From the NCBI GenBank assembly GCA_947630945.1, contig CANRJN010000003.1, forward strand, positions 1 through 43,691: a stretch of DNA of 43,691 nt. Direction: 5' to 3'. Both the position numbers and the translations under genes were made by a program. Below are positions 27,688 through 38,016 of the stretch, piece after piece (position 1 is the first letter of the stretch; the number at the start of each line of letters is the position of its first letter). The stretch comes from an uncultured Bacilli bacterium (GTDB lineage Bacteria > Bacillota_I > Bacilli_A > RF39 > UBA660). Below the pieces are notes generated by a model that worked only from the letters and a program-made list of their open reading frames with translations, was not told the origin of the DNA and searched no databases.

Positions 27688-29034
27688 TTAATTAGTTTTA
27701 AAACCAATATTATAATTACTATTCTCAATATTAAAGCAATCCTTAATAAACATATTATTAACAATTATTTTATTGTTTTTAGATTTTAATTTAATTATTT
27801 CATTATTTAACTTAGTTGCATTTTTAAAATCTTTATTCTTAATAGATTTTTCTTTTTCTTTTAATAAAGAATTTAATTTTAAATTTCTCTTATCATTTTT
27901 TTCTTTATAATTCATTAATTTTGCTTTTGTACAAATCTTATCTAAAATATCTAAACTTTTATCAGGTTCAAATTTATTCTTTAAATATTTTTTTGATAAA
28001 GTAACTATTAATTTAATTTGTTCATTATTAATAGAAACATTATGATAATCTTCATAATACTTTTTAGTATTCTTTAAAATATCTATTGTTTCATTAAAAG
28101 ATGGTTCTTTAATTTCAATTGGATAAAATCTTCTATTTAAAGCTTTATCATTTAATATAGATTTATTATATTCTTCATTGGTTGTAGCACCAATACATTT
28201 TAATTTATTTCTTGCAAGATATGGTTTCATAATATTTGAAGCATCAATTGCGCCCTCTGCTCCACCAGCACCAACTAATGTATGAATTTCATCAATAAAA
28301 AGAATTAAATTAGGATTAGATTCAAATTCTTTTATCATGTTTTGCATCTTTTCTTCAAATTCTCCTCTATACCTAGTACCGCTAATTAATTCTGCTAAAT
28401 TAATTGAAATAATTTTTTTATTTATTAATTCATCTGGTACTTTTTTTTCATTTATTCTATATGCAAGTTCTTCAACTATTGCTGTTTTACCAACCCCAGC
28501 AGGACCTATTAAAATAGGATTATTTTTATTTTTTCTACATAATATTTCAATTATTTCATTAATTTCTTTTTCTCTACATATTACTTTTTCATGATACAAT
28601 TTATTTTCTTCATTTAAATTAATTCCATAAGAAAGTTTATTATTACTATCATTTAATTCTTTATATAATTTTCTAATATCAATATTTAAATTACTAAGTA
28701 TTGTAAAAGCAATCCCCTCTCCATTTTCAATTAATCTACAAAATACCTTTTTTACTGTAACTTTTCCATCTTCACTAGACATAAGTAATATTCTTTTCAA
28801 AAGAGGAGTATATAAAATAATATTTGATTTAGATTTTAATTTAATAGATTTTACTTCATTATAAAAATTATCATATGTTAAATTTAATTTATTACATAGT
28901 TTTTTAATATCATTATCATTTTTTAAAATTGATAATATAAAATGTTCAGTTCCGACATATTTATAATTTAAGTTAATTGCTTCAATTTCACTATTTTTTA
29001 AATATTTAATTAATTCATTATCATAAGTTATCAT
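27688..29034 (-). CDS. ClpC-like AAA+ protein with N-domain, D1 and M-domain-like segment but no D2
   Basis: Clp_N-like start, GPAGVGKT, LILFIDEIHTLVGAGGAEG, NRRF, UVR-like segment, then stop. Confidence 0.85.
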   Translation of the reverse strand: MITYDNELIKYLKNSEIEAINLNYKYVGTEHFILSILKNDNDIKKLCNKLNLTYDNFYNEVKSIKLKSKSNIILYTPLLKRILLMSSEDGKVTVKKVFCRLIENGEGIAFTILSNLNIDIRKLYKELNDSNNKLSYGINLNEENKLYHEKVICREKEINEIIEILCRKNKNNPILIGPAGVGKTAIVEELAYRINEKKVPDELINKKIISINLAELISGTRYRGEFEEKMQNMIKEFESNPNLILFIDEIHTLVGAGGAEGAIDASNIMKPYLARNKLKCIGATTNEEYNKSILNDKALNRRFYPIEIKEPSFNETIDILKNTKKYYEDYHNVSINNEQIKLIVTLSKKYLKNKFEPDKSLDILDKICTKAKLMNYKEKNDKRNLKLNSLLKEKEKSIKNKDFKNATKLNNEIIKLKSKNNKIIVNNMFIKDCFNIENSNYNIGFKTN

Positions 29035-29117
29035 ACTAATAGTATGAGTAAAATATCTTAAAAAATTCCAAAAAAAAGAATGCTTTTGAAATAAAGCACT
29101 CTTAATACTTTTTTAAT

Positions 29118-30563
29118 TTATATAATCATTGCTACAATAGTAACGATTAATACTAATGCAAGTAATGCTAGTAATAACTTCCAAGTATTTTTAATCCAAT
29201 CTTTGTATGAAATACCTAAGTAACTTAATCCTAATACTAATACAGCACTAGTTGGTACTACTAACATTGTTACACCATAGAATCCTTGTGCTAATAAACC
29301 AACAACAACAGCATTATCTGTTTTAGCCATAATTGATGGTAAAACATAATTTACTACATAAATCATATCTACATTTAATGCAGAGCCTAACATCATAGAT
29401 ATTGCACTAGTTAAAATATTAAATTTACTAGTTAATTTTAATATAGAATATTCAATTGTAGTAAAGAACATTGTGTTACCAGCAAAGTATATTACAGTAT
29501 AAACGAATATTACTAATAAAGCGGGTATTAATACTTTTTTAGCACCTTCATACATATTAGCAAATGTATCTTTTAATTTCATTTTATAGCATAAACCTAA
29601 TATTAATGCTGCGATTATAGATACAACTGCCATTTCACCATAACTCCATGAACCAAAAGCAGCAATACTCTTACCAAATAATTGACCAAATATTGCAGTT
29701 TCTTCCATACCATATTCAAATCCATTTGTAGTAATATGGAAGAATGGTAATTTTGGAGCAAATTCTGTAATTTTTGTATGTAAGTCAGTAAAGAATGTTA
29801 GTCCAAATGTTTGTTCCCAATTTGTACATCCAAGTACTAATAGTACAAATACTAGTGAAAATACAATGATAATAGGAAGAATAGAATGTTTACTATTAAC
29901 TTTCTCACCTAATAATAAATCTTCTTCGTCTCTATTAACTTTTTTAGTACGTTTTGCTTTGTATAAAAAGAATACAAGTAAAGCATATGCTAATACAAAT
30001 AAAACAATTTTATAAATAATAGCATTATTTAAACTAGCACCAAGTACATTATTTATGACACCTGATGTAGCATATCCTATTGTACTTCCAATAGTACCAA
30101 TTAACATAGAACCAAAAGTTGCTATACATGCAGTTACTTTATCATATCCCATAGCAAGTATTATACTAATAATAAATGGTAAGAATATAAATAAACTAAA
30201 TCCATAATCAAATACTGATGATATTATAGCAATTAAGAATGATGCTATGATTAAGAATATTAATTCCTTTCCTTTCATATTATTTGCGATTTTTTCTACC
30301 CAAGCTCTATATACACCTGTCTTTCCAAGTACACCATAAAGAGCACCAACAGAAAGAATTAATATTGCTATTTGAGTGAAATAAGCAAATGAGAATGAAC
30401 CGAATAATAATTGGAAGAAATCAAAGAATCCAATTTTATATTCAAATCCCATTTCAGCAATTTCACCTGATGCAGGTAAATAACTTGCAGAAAAAATCCA
30501 AGTCAATACTACAATTCCAAGTAGTATGAATGTGATTATTTTAAATAATCCTGTTTTTTTCAT
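29118..30563 (-). CDS. YfcC-family (basic amino acid/UIT-type) membrane transporter
   Basis: ~12 TM; YfcC-like sequence GALYGVLGKTGVYRAWVEKIA, DYGFSLFIFLPF. Confidence 0.7.
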   Translation of the reverse strand: MKKTGLFKIITFILLGIVVLTWIFSASYLPASGEIAEMGFEYKIGFFDFFQLLFGSFSFAYFTQIAILILSVGALYGVLGKTGVYRAWVEKIANNMKGKELIFLIIASFLIAIISSVFDYGFSLFIFLPFIISIILAMGYDKVTACIATFGSMLIGTIGSTIGYATSGVINNVLGASLNNAIIYKIVLFVLAYALLVFFLYKAKRTKKVNRDEEDLLLGEKVNSKHSILPIIIVFSLVFVLLVLGCTNWEQTFGLTFFTDLHTKITEFAPKLPFFHITTNGFEYGMEETAIFGQLFGKSIAAFGSWSYGEMAVVSIIAALILGLCYKMKLKDTFANMYEGAKKVLIPALLVIFVYTVIYFAGNTMFFTTIEYSILKLTSKFNILTSAISMMLGSALNVDMIYVVNYVLPSIMAKTDNAVVVGLLAQGFYGVTMLVVPTSAVLVLGLSYLGISYKDWIKNTWKLLLALLALVLIVTIVAMII

Positions 30564-30647
30564 TTTCTATTTTCCTCCTTAATTTTATTATATAATAAAA
30601 AACACTAACATTACAAGAATTTGCTAGTATTTTTCATATAAATTTCA

Positions 30648-31628
30648 TTATATTGTTTCTATGTGTTTATATATTTTACTTATGCATTTCATAAATTCTT
30701 CTTCTGTTTTACATGTTGCTAGTTCACATTTTAATTCTTTACTTTTTGGTATGTATTTTAGATAGGCTAACGCGTGTGTTTTAATATCAAGAATTGCTTT
30801 TCTTTCACCACAATTATTTTTTAATAAATTATAGTGTCTTACTATCATATCAACTCTATCTTTATATGAAGGCTCATCTATTATGTTATTATTTTCAATA
30901 TATTCTACACATTCTTTTATAAACCAAGGATTACCTATTGTTGCTCTTCCAATCATTACTGCATCACAATTTGTTTCATCAAGCATTCTTTTAGCGTCAT
31001 ATATTGTTTTAATATCACCATTACCAATTACAGGAATATTAACTGCCTCTTTTACTTGTTTTATTAAATTCCAATCTGCATTACCACTATATCCTTGTTC
31101 TCTTGTTCTAGGATGAATAGCAATAGCACTAGCACCAGCCTTCTCTATTATTTTAGCAACTTCTACACAATTAATACTTTTACTATCCCATCCTGCTCTT
31201 ATTTTAACAGTAACAGGTATATTTACATTTTTAACTACATTTGAAACTATTTCATATATTTTATCTGGATTTTTAAGTAATCCTGAACCTGCTTGGCTTT
31301 TTAAAGCAACTTTTGGTACAGGACACCCCATATTAATATCTAAAATATCTGGTTTTATATTTTCACATACATATTTTGCAGATGCCACAAAAGAATCTAC
31401 ATCATTTCCAAATATTTGAATACTTATTGGTCTTTCTTCATCATTTATTTTTAATAAATCAAGAGTATTTTTACTATTATAAATAATACCCATATTACTA
31501 ACCATTTCACTATATATAAGTCCAGCACCCATTTCTTTTATAATTTTTCTATAACTTTCATTTGATATTCCTGCCATAGGCGCAAATACTATTCTATTAT
31601 TAATTTTTACATTACCAATTTTCCACAT
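30648..31628 (-). CDS. dusB: tRNA-dihydrouridine synthase
   Basis: APMAGISNESYR, DINMGCPVPKV, TVKIRAGWD, HPRTREQGYSG. Confidence 0.95.
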   Translation of the reverse strand: MWKIGNVKINNRIVFAPMAGISNESYRKIIKEMGAGLIYSEMVSNMGIIYNSKNTLDLLKINDEERPISIQIFGNDVDSFVASAKYVCENIKPDILDINMGCPVPKVALKSQAGSGLLKNPDKIYEIVSNVVKNVNIPVTVKIRAGWDSKSINCVEVAKIIEKAGASAIAIHPRTREQGYSGNADWNLIKQVKEAVNIPVIGNGDIKTIYDAKRMLDETNCDAVMIGRATIGNPWFIKECVEYIENNNIIDEPSYKDRVDMIVRHYNLLKNNCGERKAILDIKTHALAYLKYIPKSKELKCELATCKTEEEFMKCISKIYKHIETI

Positions 31629-31701
31629 AATTTTTTCCTCATAGATAATTTATCATTTAAAAAAAAGAAATGCAATAAAAAAGTTTTCAATTTAGAAAAC
31701 T

Positions 31702-32820
31702 TTAATTATTTGTATCTGTACTTTCAGTAGTACTACTTGATGCAGGTTCTACGGGTTTTTGAGTTGCTGTAACTTTACAATTAATATCTTGTTTAACAGA
31801 TAAGAAATTATAGGTAACAGATCCATCTTCTTTTTGATCTTTTGAAGATTCTTTTATAGATCCACAATCTACATTTACGTCATACCCTTCATTTGGTTTT
31901 AATGAGAATGTTATAGTGCCTCCTGATACAACTGACATTTCATTACTTCCACTTGTTACTGTTACTTCTTCTGGAATATCAGTTAGAGATAATTTATAAC
32001 TATTAGGAGTTACTTTTTTAAATGTAACTGTACATGTTGTATTATCAGTTAATTTATCTATTATTAATTTATTATCTTTGAATTGTGCTTCTTGATTATT
32101 AGTACAACTAATAGTAGGATTTTCATATTCATCTTTTGGTTCTACTATTGCTGAAATACTTCCACCATAAGTTGTATTTTCAGTAGTATTGCCTGTACCA
32201 TTTTTAACAGTTATATCTACTCTTAACTCTTTTATCTCAAATGATATAGTACAAGCCATATTTTCAGTAACACCATTTACGCTTAGTGTATTTGTTGATT
32301 CATCCCAACTAGCAGTTTTATTATTAGAGCAAACTATTTCAGTTCCTTTAAATTCATATCCTTCATCAGGAGTTATTTTAAATTGAACATCTGCACCTCT
32401 TTGTACAACACTTGGATTATCAGTTGTAACTATTCCACCTCTTGCATCAACTGTAACATTATATTGAGAATTTACAAAGTATAAACTACATACACTTTCT
32501 TTTGTTTCATCATTAGGAATAAAATTCCAATTATCTTCATCAAATGTTCCACTTATATTATTAGTACAATTGAATCTTGAAAACATATATTTTTGACTAC
32601 CTGTTGGATTTCCAAATTCATCAATAATATCTTCTTTTTGTGGCATTGTATCTTGTTTTACATCATCTAAATAATATTCATATGTTACTAAATTTTTATT
32701 TTCATTTTCTTTTGGCTTATCATCATTTCTTTTTTGATCATACATATATCCTGTGGCCGCTGCTGCGGTACTTGCACAAAATAATAATGCAATTATTGCT
32801 ATCCCAATTTTATTCTTCAT
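31702..32820 (-). CDS. Membrane-anchored secreted protein with repeated InlB/Ig-like beta domains
   Basis: Signal/TM, three repeats of the type 'ITPDEGYEF...C...CTISFE', Ser/Thr-rich C-terminus. Confidence 0.65.
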   Translation of the reverse strand: MKNKIGIAIIALLFCASTAAAATGYMYDQKRNDDKPKENENKNLVTYEYYLDDVKQDTMPQKEDIIDEFGNPTGSQKYMFSRFNCTNNISGTFDEDNWNFIPNDETKESVCSLYFVNSQYNVTVDARGGIVTTDNPSVVQRGADVQFKITPDEGYEFKGTEIVCSNNKTASWDESTNTLSVNGVTENMACTISFEIKELRVDITVKNGTGNTTENTTYGGSISAIVEPKDEYENPTISCTNNQEAQFKDNKLIIDKLTDNTTCTVTFKKVTPNSYKLSLTDIPEEVTVTSGSNEMSVVSGGTITFSLKPNEGYDVNVDCGSIKESSKDQKEDGSVTYNFLSVKQDINCKVTATQKPVEPASSSTTESTDTNN

Positions 32821-32998
32821 TAAATAACCTCCGTATACTTGCTATTATATATTAATTTTATAATTAATCTTATATAAAGTCAAGTGTTCTAACATAATAG
32901 GTTTTGTCGAATTTTGTTGAAAAATATTATATTTAAATAAAAATTAATCAAAAATATAATAAAAATTAAAGAAATACTGTAAAAATAGTAAAAAATGT

Positions 32999-33027
32999 TT
33001 GACATTAAAATATACTTTTTATATAAT
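32999..33027 (+). promoter_or_regulatory. rplM-rpsI promoter
   Basis: TTGACA-17-TATAAT perfect consensus. Confidence 0.85.
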
Positions 33028-33049
33028 ATTCACGGTACATTTTAATGGA

Positions 33050-33100
33050 GATGCAGTTTCTGTGGGATAGAAATGTCATAGTTGCAAATATGATAGCATC
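33050..33100 (+). promoter_or_regulatory. L13 leader-type RNA (three-way junction)
   Basis: GATGC/GCATC closing stem enclosing TTTCT/AGAAA and CATA/TATG hairpins upstream of rplM. Confidence 0.7.
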
Positions 33101-33122
33101 AATATTAAAGAAGGGAAATATT

Positions 33123-33554
33123 ATGAAAACATTTATGTTAAAAAAAGAAAACATTGAACATAAGTGGTATGTTATTGATGCAGAGGGTAAGAATTTAGGT
33201 AAAGTTGCAGTTCTTGCTGCTCATGTATTAAGAGGAAAACATAAACCAACTTATACACCACATTTAGCATGTGGAGACAATGTAATTATTATTAATGCTG
33301 AAAAAGTTAATTTAACTGGTGACAAATTAGACAAAAAGATTTATTATAATCACAGTGGATATCCAGGTGGTTTAAGAGAAAGAACTGCCAAAGTAATGAA
33401 AGAAAAATATCCAGTAGAAATGGTTGAAAGAGCAGTTAAAGGAATGCTTCCTAAAAATAGACTTGGAAGAGAAATGTTTAGACAATTATATGTTTATGCA
33501 GGAAGTGAACATAAACATAGTGCTCAAAAACCAGAAAGATTAGAGGTAAAGTAA
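33123..33554 (+). CDS. rplM: 50S ribosomal protein L13
   Basis: [25 protein letters not shown]; start 33123 rather than 33045. Confidence 0.96.
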   Translation: MKTFMLKKENIEHKWYVIDAEGKNLGKVAVLAAHVLRGKHKPTYTPHLACGDNVIIINAEKVNLTGDKLDKKIYYNHSGYPGGLRERTAKVMKEKYPVEMVERAVKGMLPKNRLGREMFRQLYVYAGSEHKHSAQKPERLEVK

Positions 33555-33555
33555 T

Positions 33556-33951
33556 ATGGCTGAAAAAAATAAATATACTGCAATTGGTAGAAGAAAAAGA
33601 AGTGTAGCAAAAGTTACATTAACTCCTGGAAAAGGAAACATTACAGTAAATGGTAAAGATGTTAAAGATTATATGCCTTATGATACATTAGTAATGGATT
33701 TAGTTCAACCACTAGAATTAACAGAAACAAAAGATAAATATGATATCGATGTTGTTGTTAAAGGTGGAGGATTTTCAGGACAAACAGGAGCAATTAGATT
33801 AGGTATTACAAGAGCATTACTTCTTGCTAATGCTGAAAATAGACCTGTCTTAAAGTCTAATGGAATGGTTACTCGTGATGCTAGAATCAAAGAAAGAAAG
33901 AAATATGGACTTAAAAAAGCCCGTAGAGCACCACAATTCAGTAAGCGTTAA
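33556..33951 (+). CDS. rpsI: 30S ribosomal protein S9
   Basis: [27 protein letters not shown]-terminal [12 protein letters not shown]. Confidence 0.97.
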   Translation: MAEKNKYTAIGRRKRSVAKVTLTPGKGNITVNGKDVKDYMPYDTLVMDLVQPLELTETKDKYDIDVVVKGGGFSGQTGAIRLGITRALLLANAENRPVLKSNGMVTRDARIKERKKYGLKKARRAPQFSKR

Positions 33952-34261
33952 TAACAATGTTTCTTTATACCTCATGAACTCAGTGTTTATGGGGTTTTTT
34001 ATTTGTTAAGATATTCATAAAATCTCATTAGATTTAGTTCGTAACCCACAAGTAACCCACACAAAAAAGAAGAAAATTATCTTAAATGATTAATTCTTTT
34101 TCTACATAATTTATTAGTAGTTAATATATTCAATATTATAAAAGGCCTATTATTTGGCTTTTTAATTTGTATTAATTTATAATTTAGAGTGTTAACTTTC
34201 TAAAAAAATATTTTAAAACATATATATTAATGTTATAATTTAATCATAGGGAGAGTGTGAT

Positions 34262-35194
34262 ATGGCAGCAAAAGTATTTAAAACAATAGAAGAACAATTA
34301 GATATTTTAAAAAGCAAAGGTCTTACTATAAATGATTATGACAAAGCAAAAGATGTTCTACTAAGAGAAAATTATTTCTTTTTAAATGGGTATAGATCTC
34401 CATTTTTAGTTAATGGATCTAAAAGATTTATTGATGGATCTACATTTGAAGAATTATATGCTTTATTTACTTTTGATAGATATTTTAGAAATATTATTTT
34501 TAAAAATATACTTATAGTTGAAAATAATTATAAATCAATATTTAGTTATGTATTAAGTAGAAAATATGGTTATAAAGAAAAAGATTATTTAAATCCAGAT
34601 AACTTTGATAGAATTAAAGAAAAAAATAAACAAATTAATGATTTAATAAGAAAAGTAAAAAGACAAATTAGAATTAATGGATATCAACATGCTGCAACAT
34701 CTCACTATATAAACAATTATGGATATATTCCATTATGGGTAGGAGTTAAAGTATTAAGTTTTGGTTTAATTGGAGAATTATTTTCTATATTAAAACAAGA
34801 TGATAAAGATGAAATAGCAAGTTATTATACTAATATAAATTCTAGTTCACTTGGAGACTATTTATCAATATTATCAAATTATAGAAACTTATGTGCTCAT
34901 GAAGATATACTATATAATCATGTAACACAAAAATCTATTGATGATACTAGATTTCATCTTGAACTTGATATACCAAAAGTAGAAGATGAATATATTTATG
35001 GTAAAAATGATATATTTGCATTAATTATTATATTAAAAGAAATGTTAACATTCACTGATTTTAAAATGATGATGAATGAAATAGAATATGAAATAGATTG
35101 GTTATCATCTAAATTAAAAAGTATTGATGTACAAAAAGTATTATATAGAATGGGATTTCCAGATAACTATAAACAAATATCTTATATAGAATAG
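34262..35194 (+). CDS. Abi_2 (AbiD/AbiF)-family abortive infection protein
   Basis: FKTIEEQLDILKSKGLTI..., RNLCAHEDILYN HEPN-type RX4H. Confidence 0.88.
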   Translation: MAAKVFKTIEEQLDILKSKGLTINDYDKAKDVLLRENYFFLNGYRSPFLVNGSKRFIDGSTFEELYALFTFDRYFRNIIFKNILIVENNYKSIFSYVLSRKYGYKEKDYLNPDNFDRIKEKNKQINDLIRKVKRQIRINGYQHAATSHYINNYGYIPLWVGVKVLSFGLIGELFSILKQDDKDEIASYYTNINSSSLGDYLSILSNYRNLCAHEDILYNHVTQKSIDDTRFHLELDIPKVEDEYIYGKNDIFALIIILKEMLTFTDFKMMMNEIEYEIDWLSSKLKSIDVQKVLYRMGFPDNYKQISYIE

Positions 35195-35201
35195 GAGGAT
35201 T

Positions 35202-36287
35202 ATGAAAAAAACTTTATCATATATTGTTTGTATTATATTATCAATATTTTTAGGCGCAGGTTTAATGTATGTTGTAATAGAATATGTTCCAATTAAAGGA
35301 CAAGATAAAGAAGTAGTAAATAAGGTATCAAAAGAAGTTACTGTAACAGATGAGGGTATAGCAGATGGAATTGAAAATATTTATGATTCTGTTGTAGTAG
35401 TTGAAAATTATCAAAAGTCAACATTAGCAGGTATTGGTTCTGGTTTTATATATAGTAATGATGGATATATAATGACTAATCATCATGTTGTAGAAGATGC
35501 TAGTGAACTTAAAGTTTTATTAATGAATGGAGAAACATTAGATGCAACATTAATTGGAAGTGATGAATATGCAGATATTGCAGTTATTCAAATAGATAAA
35601 CAATATGCAACTAGTATTGCTAAAATAGGTAGTAGTGAAAAAACTAAACTCGGTGATACTGTGTTTACTATTGGTTCTCCTATGAGTGCTGATTTTTATG
35701 GAACAGTTACAAGAGGAATACTTAGTGGTAAAAATAGAATGGTAGAGGTATCAGTAAGTTCATCTTCTAATGATTGGATAATGAATGTTATGCAAACTGA
35801 TGCAGCAATTAATCCAGGAAATAGTGGAGGTCCTCTTTGTAATGTTAATGGTGAAGTAATAGGAATTAATTCAATGAAAATTGTTCAATCAGAAATAGAG
35901 GGAATAGGTTTTGCTATTCCAATTGAAGATGCAATGGAATATGCTAATAAAATTGTTAATAAAGAAGAAATTAAAAGAGCATATTTAGGTATTAGTATGG
36001 CAGATATATCAACTCCATCATATTATTTAAGAAGAGAGGGTATTACAATAGATAAATCTATAACATCAGGAGTAATTGTATTAGAGTCAACGAGTGGAGG
36101 CCCATCAGCAAAAGCAGGTATTTTAAAAGGAGATGTTATTGTAAAAGTTGGTGATATAGAAGTTAGTAATGTAGCAGAACTTAGATATTATTTATATAAA
36201 CATGAACCTAATGAAACAGTTGATATTACAGTTATTAGAGGTAAAGAAAATAAAGTATTTAAAGTTACACTTGGTGAAAGCAAATAA
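35202..36287 (+). CDS. htrA: HtrA-like serine protease with PDZ domain
   Basis: TNHHVVEDA, YADIAVIQI, NPGNSGGPL, C-terminal PDZ. Confidence 0.93.
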   Translation: MKKTLSYIVCIILSIFLGAGLMYVVIEYVPIKGQDKEVVNKVSKEVTVTDEGIADGIENIYDSVVVVENYQKSTLAGIGSGFIYSNDGYIMTNHHVVEDASELKVLLMNGETLDATLIGSDEYADIAVIQIDKQYATSIAKIGSSEKTKLGDTVFTIGSPMSADFYGTVTRGILSGKNRMVEVSVSSSSNDWIMNVMQTDAAINPGNSGGPLCNVNGEVIGINSMKIVQSEIEGIGFAIPIEDAMEYANKIVNKEEIKRAYLGISMADISTPSYYLRREGITIDKSITSGVIVLESTSGGPSAKAGILKGDVIVKVGDIEVSNVAELRYYLYKHEPNETVDITVIRGKENKVFKVTLGESK

Positions 36288-36311
36288 GCAGATAAAATTT
36301 CTGCTTTTTTT
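36287..36311 (+). terminator. htrA terminator
   Basis: AGCAGA...TCTGCTTTTTTT. Confidence 0.8.
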
Positions 36312-36499
36312 GTGAGTTTCTATACTTAAAAGTTTGTTATATTAAGATAGTGTAAAGGCTTAAAGATATTCGAAAAATATCTTTAAGTTTATCTGTTATA
36401 TTAGTAAAGTTTATTTGTAAAAAATGTAGAGTGCCTCTTGATATATATATATATACGATATAATAAGGTGGTAAAAATAGAAAGAGAGTTGTATTATAT

Positions 36500-37897
36500 A
36501 TGAAAGATAAAAAAGGTTTCACATTAGTAGAACTACTAGCAGTAATAGCAATACTAGCAATACTCGTAATAATTGCTTTACCAAATGTGCTAAGTATGTT
36601 TAGAAATGCTAAGAAAAATACATTCACAAATGAAGTACAAAATTTAGTAAGGAGTGCAGAAGATAAGTATTTGACTACCTCATTACTTAGTGGAAATAAT
36701 ACTTGTTTTGATAGTAAGACAAATAAATTAGATATGACAGGTAGAGATGATTTAGTATATGTAATAAAACTTACAAATAAAGGAAAAGTAACAGAGGTAA
36801 AAGTAGCAGATAAATCATATCAGTTAATTGTTACAGAAGAAAATGGAATAAATAAATCAGACATAGGGAGTAAATATATAGTACAAGCAGTAGATAGTAA
36901 AACAACAATAGTAGGCTGTGATAGCACTGCACTAAAACAAGAAAGTGAAGAAAAAGCCCTAGTATTAAAGAAAGATAATGAAGAAATAAAAAGAGTACAA
37001 ATGGGAAGAAATACAACTACTAGAGTAGACAAAGAAAGCGACTTAGCATTAATAACTTGTAATAATGGAGTAGAAGTAAAAGAAGAGAATGGAAAATTAA
37101 AAATAAGTAATGTTTTAAATAATTCAATATGTACATTTAGTAATGATTTAAGTAATTTAGTAAATAATTTAGAAGAAACACAAAAAAATATACTTTTAAT
37201 AAATGATTTAAATATAGATAAACAAGTTACAATAAGTAAACCGCTTACAATAGATATGAATGGAAAATTAATCAATTCTACATTAACTTCTCCAATTATT
37301 ACTAATAATTTAAATTTAATAATTAAAAATAGTAGTGAAGTGGAATCTTCTATTACATCAAATGGAGAAATAATTAGAAATAACGAAAATGCTACTTTAA
37401 ACTTAGATAATGTTAAGTTGTTTTGTAATGACACAGAAAAACAATATTCTACAATATATAATCGAGGTAAATTAATAGTGAAAAAATGCCATATAGAGGG
37501 ACCATATGGAATAGGAGGAATAGCGCCTCAAACAGCAACAGTTGATATATATGATAGTGAAATAATTGGAACAGTATATAATGCAATTAATTTAAATTCT
37601 GGCTCTGCTTCAAGTGGAAACATATATAATTCAACACTAACAGGAAAAGAACTTGCAATTTTCTCTAGTAGTAATGGAACAATAAATATATATTCAGGTA
37701 CATTTATAGGGCAAACACAAGAGGGAATTTTTAATAATTCAACCGGAACAATAAATATATGTTCAGGAGAAATAAGCGGTGTCACATATGATTTAAGAAA
37801 TTCTGGTACTATAAACTATACCTCAAAAGTAACTCTTAAAAATAATACTAAATATGGCACAAATATAAATTTAACAGATGGTATAAATTGTGAATAA
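36500..37897 (+). CDS. Type IV pilin-like protein with repetitive beta-helix-like C-terminal region
   Basis: GFTLVELLAVIAILAILVIIALPNVL prepilin motif; repetitive 'INIYSGTFIG..GIFNNSTGTINICSGEISG'. Confidence 0.85.
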   Translation: MKDKKGFTLVELLAVIAILAILVIIALPNVLSMFRNAKKNTFTNEVQNLVRSAEDKYLTTSLLSGNNTCFDSKTNKLDMTGRDDLVYVIKLTNKGKVTEVKVADKSYQLIVTEENGINKSDIGSKYIVQAVDSKTTIVGCDSTALKQESEEKALVLKKDNEEIKRVQMGRNTTTRVDKESDLALITCNNGVEVKEENGKLKISNVLNNSICTFSNDLSNLVNNLEETQKNILLINDLNIDKQVTISKPLTIDMNGKLINSTLTSPIITNNLNLIIKNSSEVESSITSNGEIIRNNENATLNLDNVKLFCNDTEKQYSTIYNRGKLIVKKCHIEGPYGIGGIAPQTATVDIYDSEIIGTVYNAINLNSGSASSGNIYNSTLTGKELAIFSSSNGTINIYSGTFIGQTQEGIFNNSTGTINICSGEISGVTYDLRNSGTINYTSKVTLKNNTKYGTNINLTDGINCE

Positions 37898-38016
37898 TTA
37901 TTCCATAACCATCTTCACATTACATACATTAATTGTATGATTTTATTTATACTTAGTAACCATAAAAAAGTATTAAAACTAGTTTTTACCTTATTAATGT
38001 AGTATAATTTAATTAG

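Noticed and set aside
34040-34065. Integrase remnant downstream of rpsI
   Set aside because: The GTAACCCAC repeats could encode an integrase-like tail in antisense, but the stretch is too short to support a pseudogene call
36442-36456. (AT)n run upstream of the pilin gene as a phase-variation tract
   Set aside because: Short and imperfect, not placed in a clear promoter spacer; insufficient support
36820-37434. 204-aa minus-strand ORF opposite the pilin gene
   Set aside because: Mirror ORF of an AT-rich coding gene; Ser/Leu/Ile-rich, no RBS
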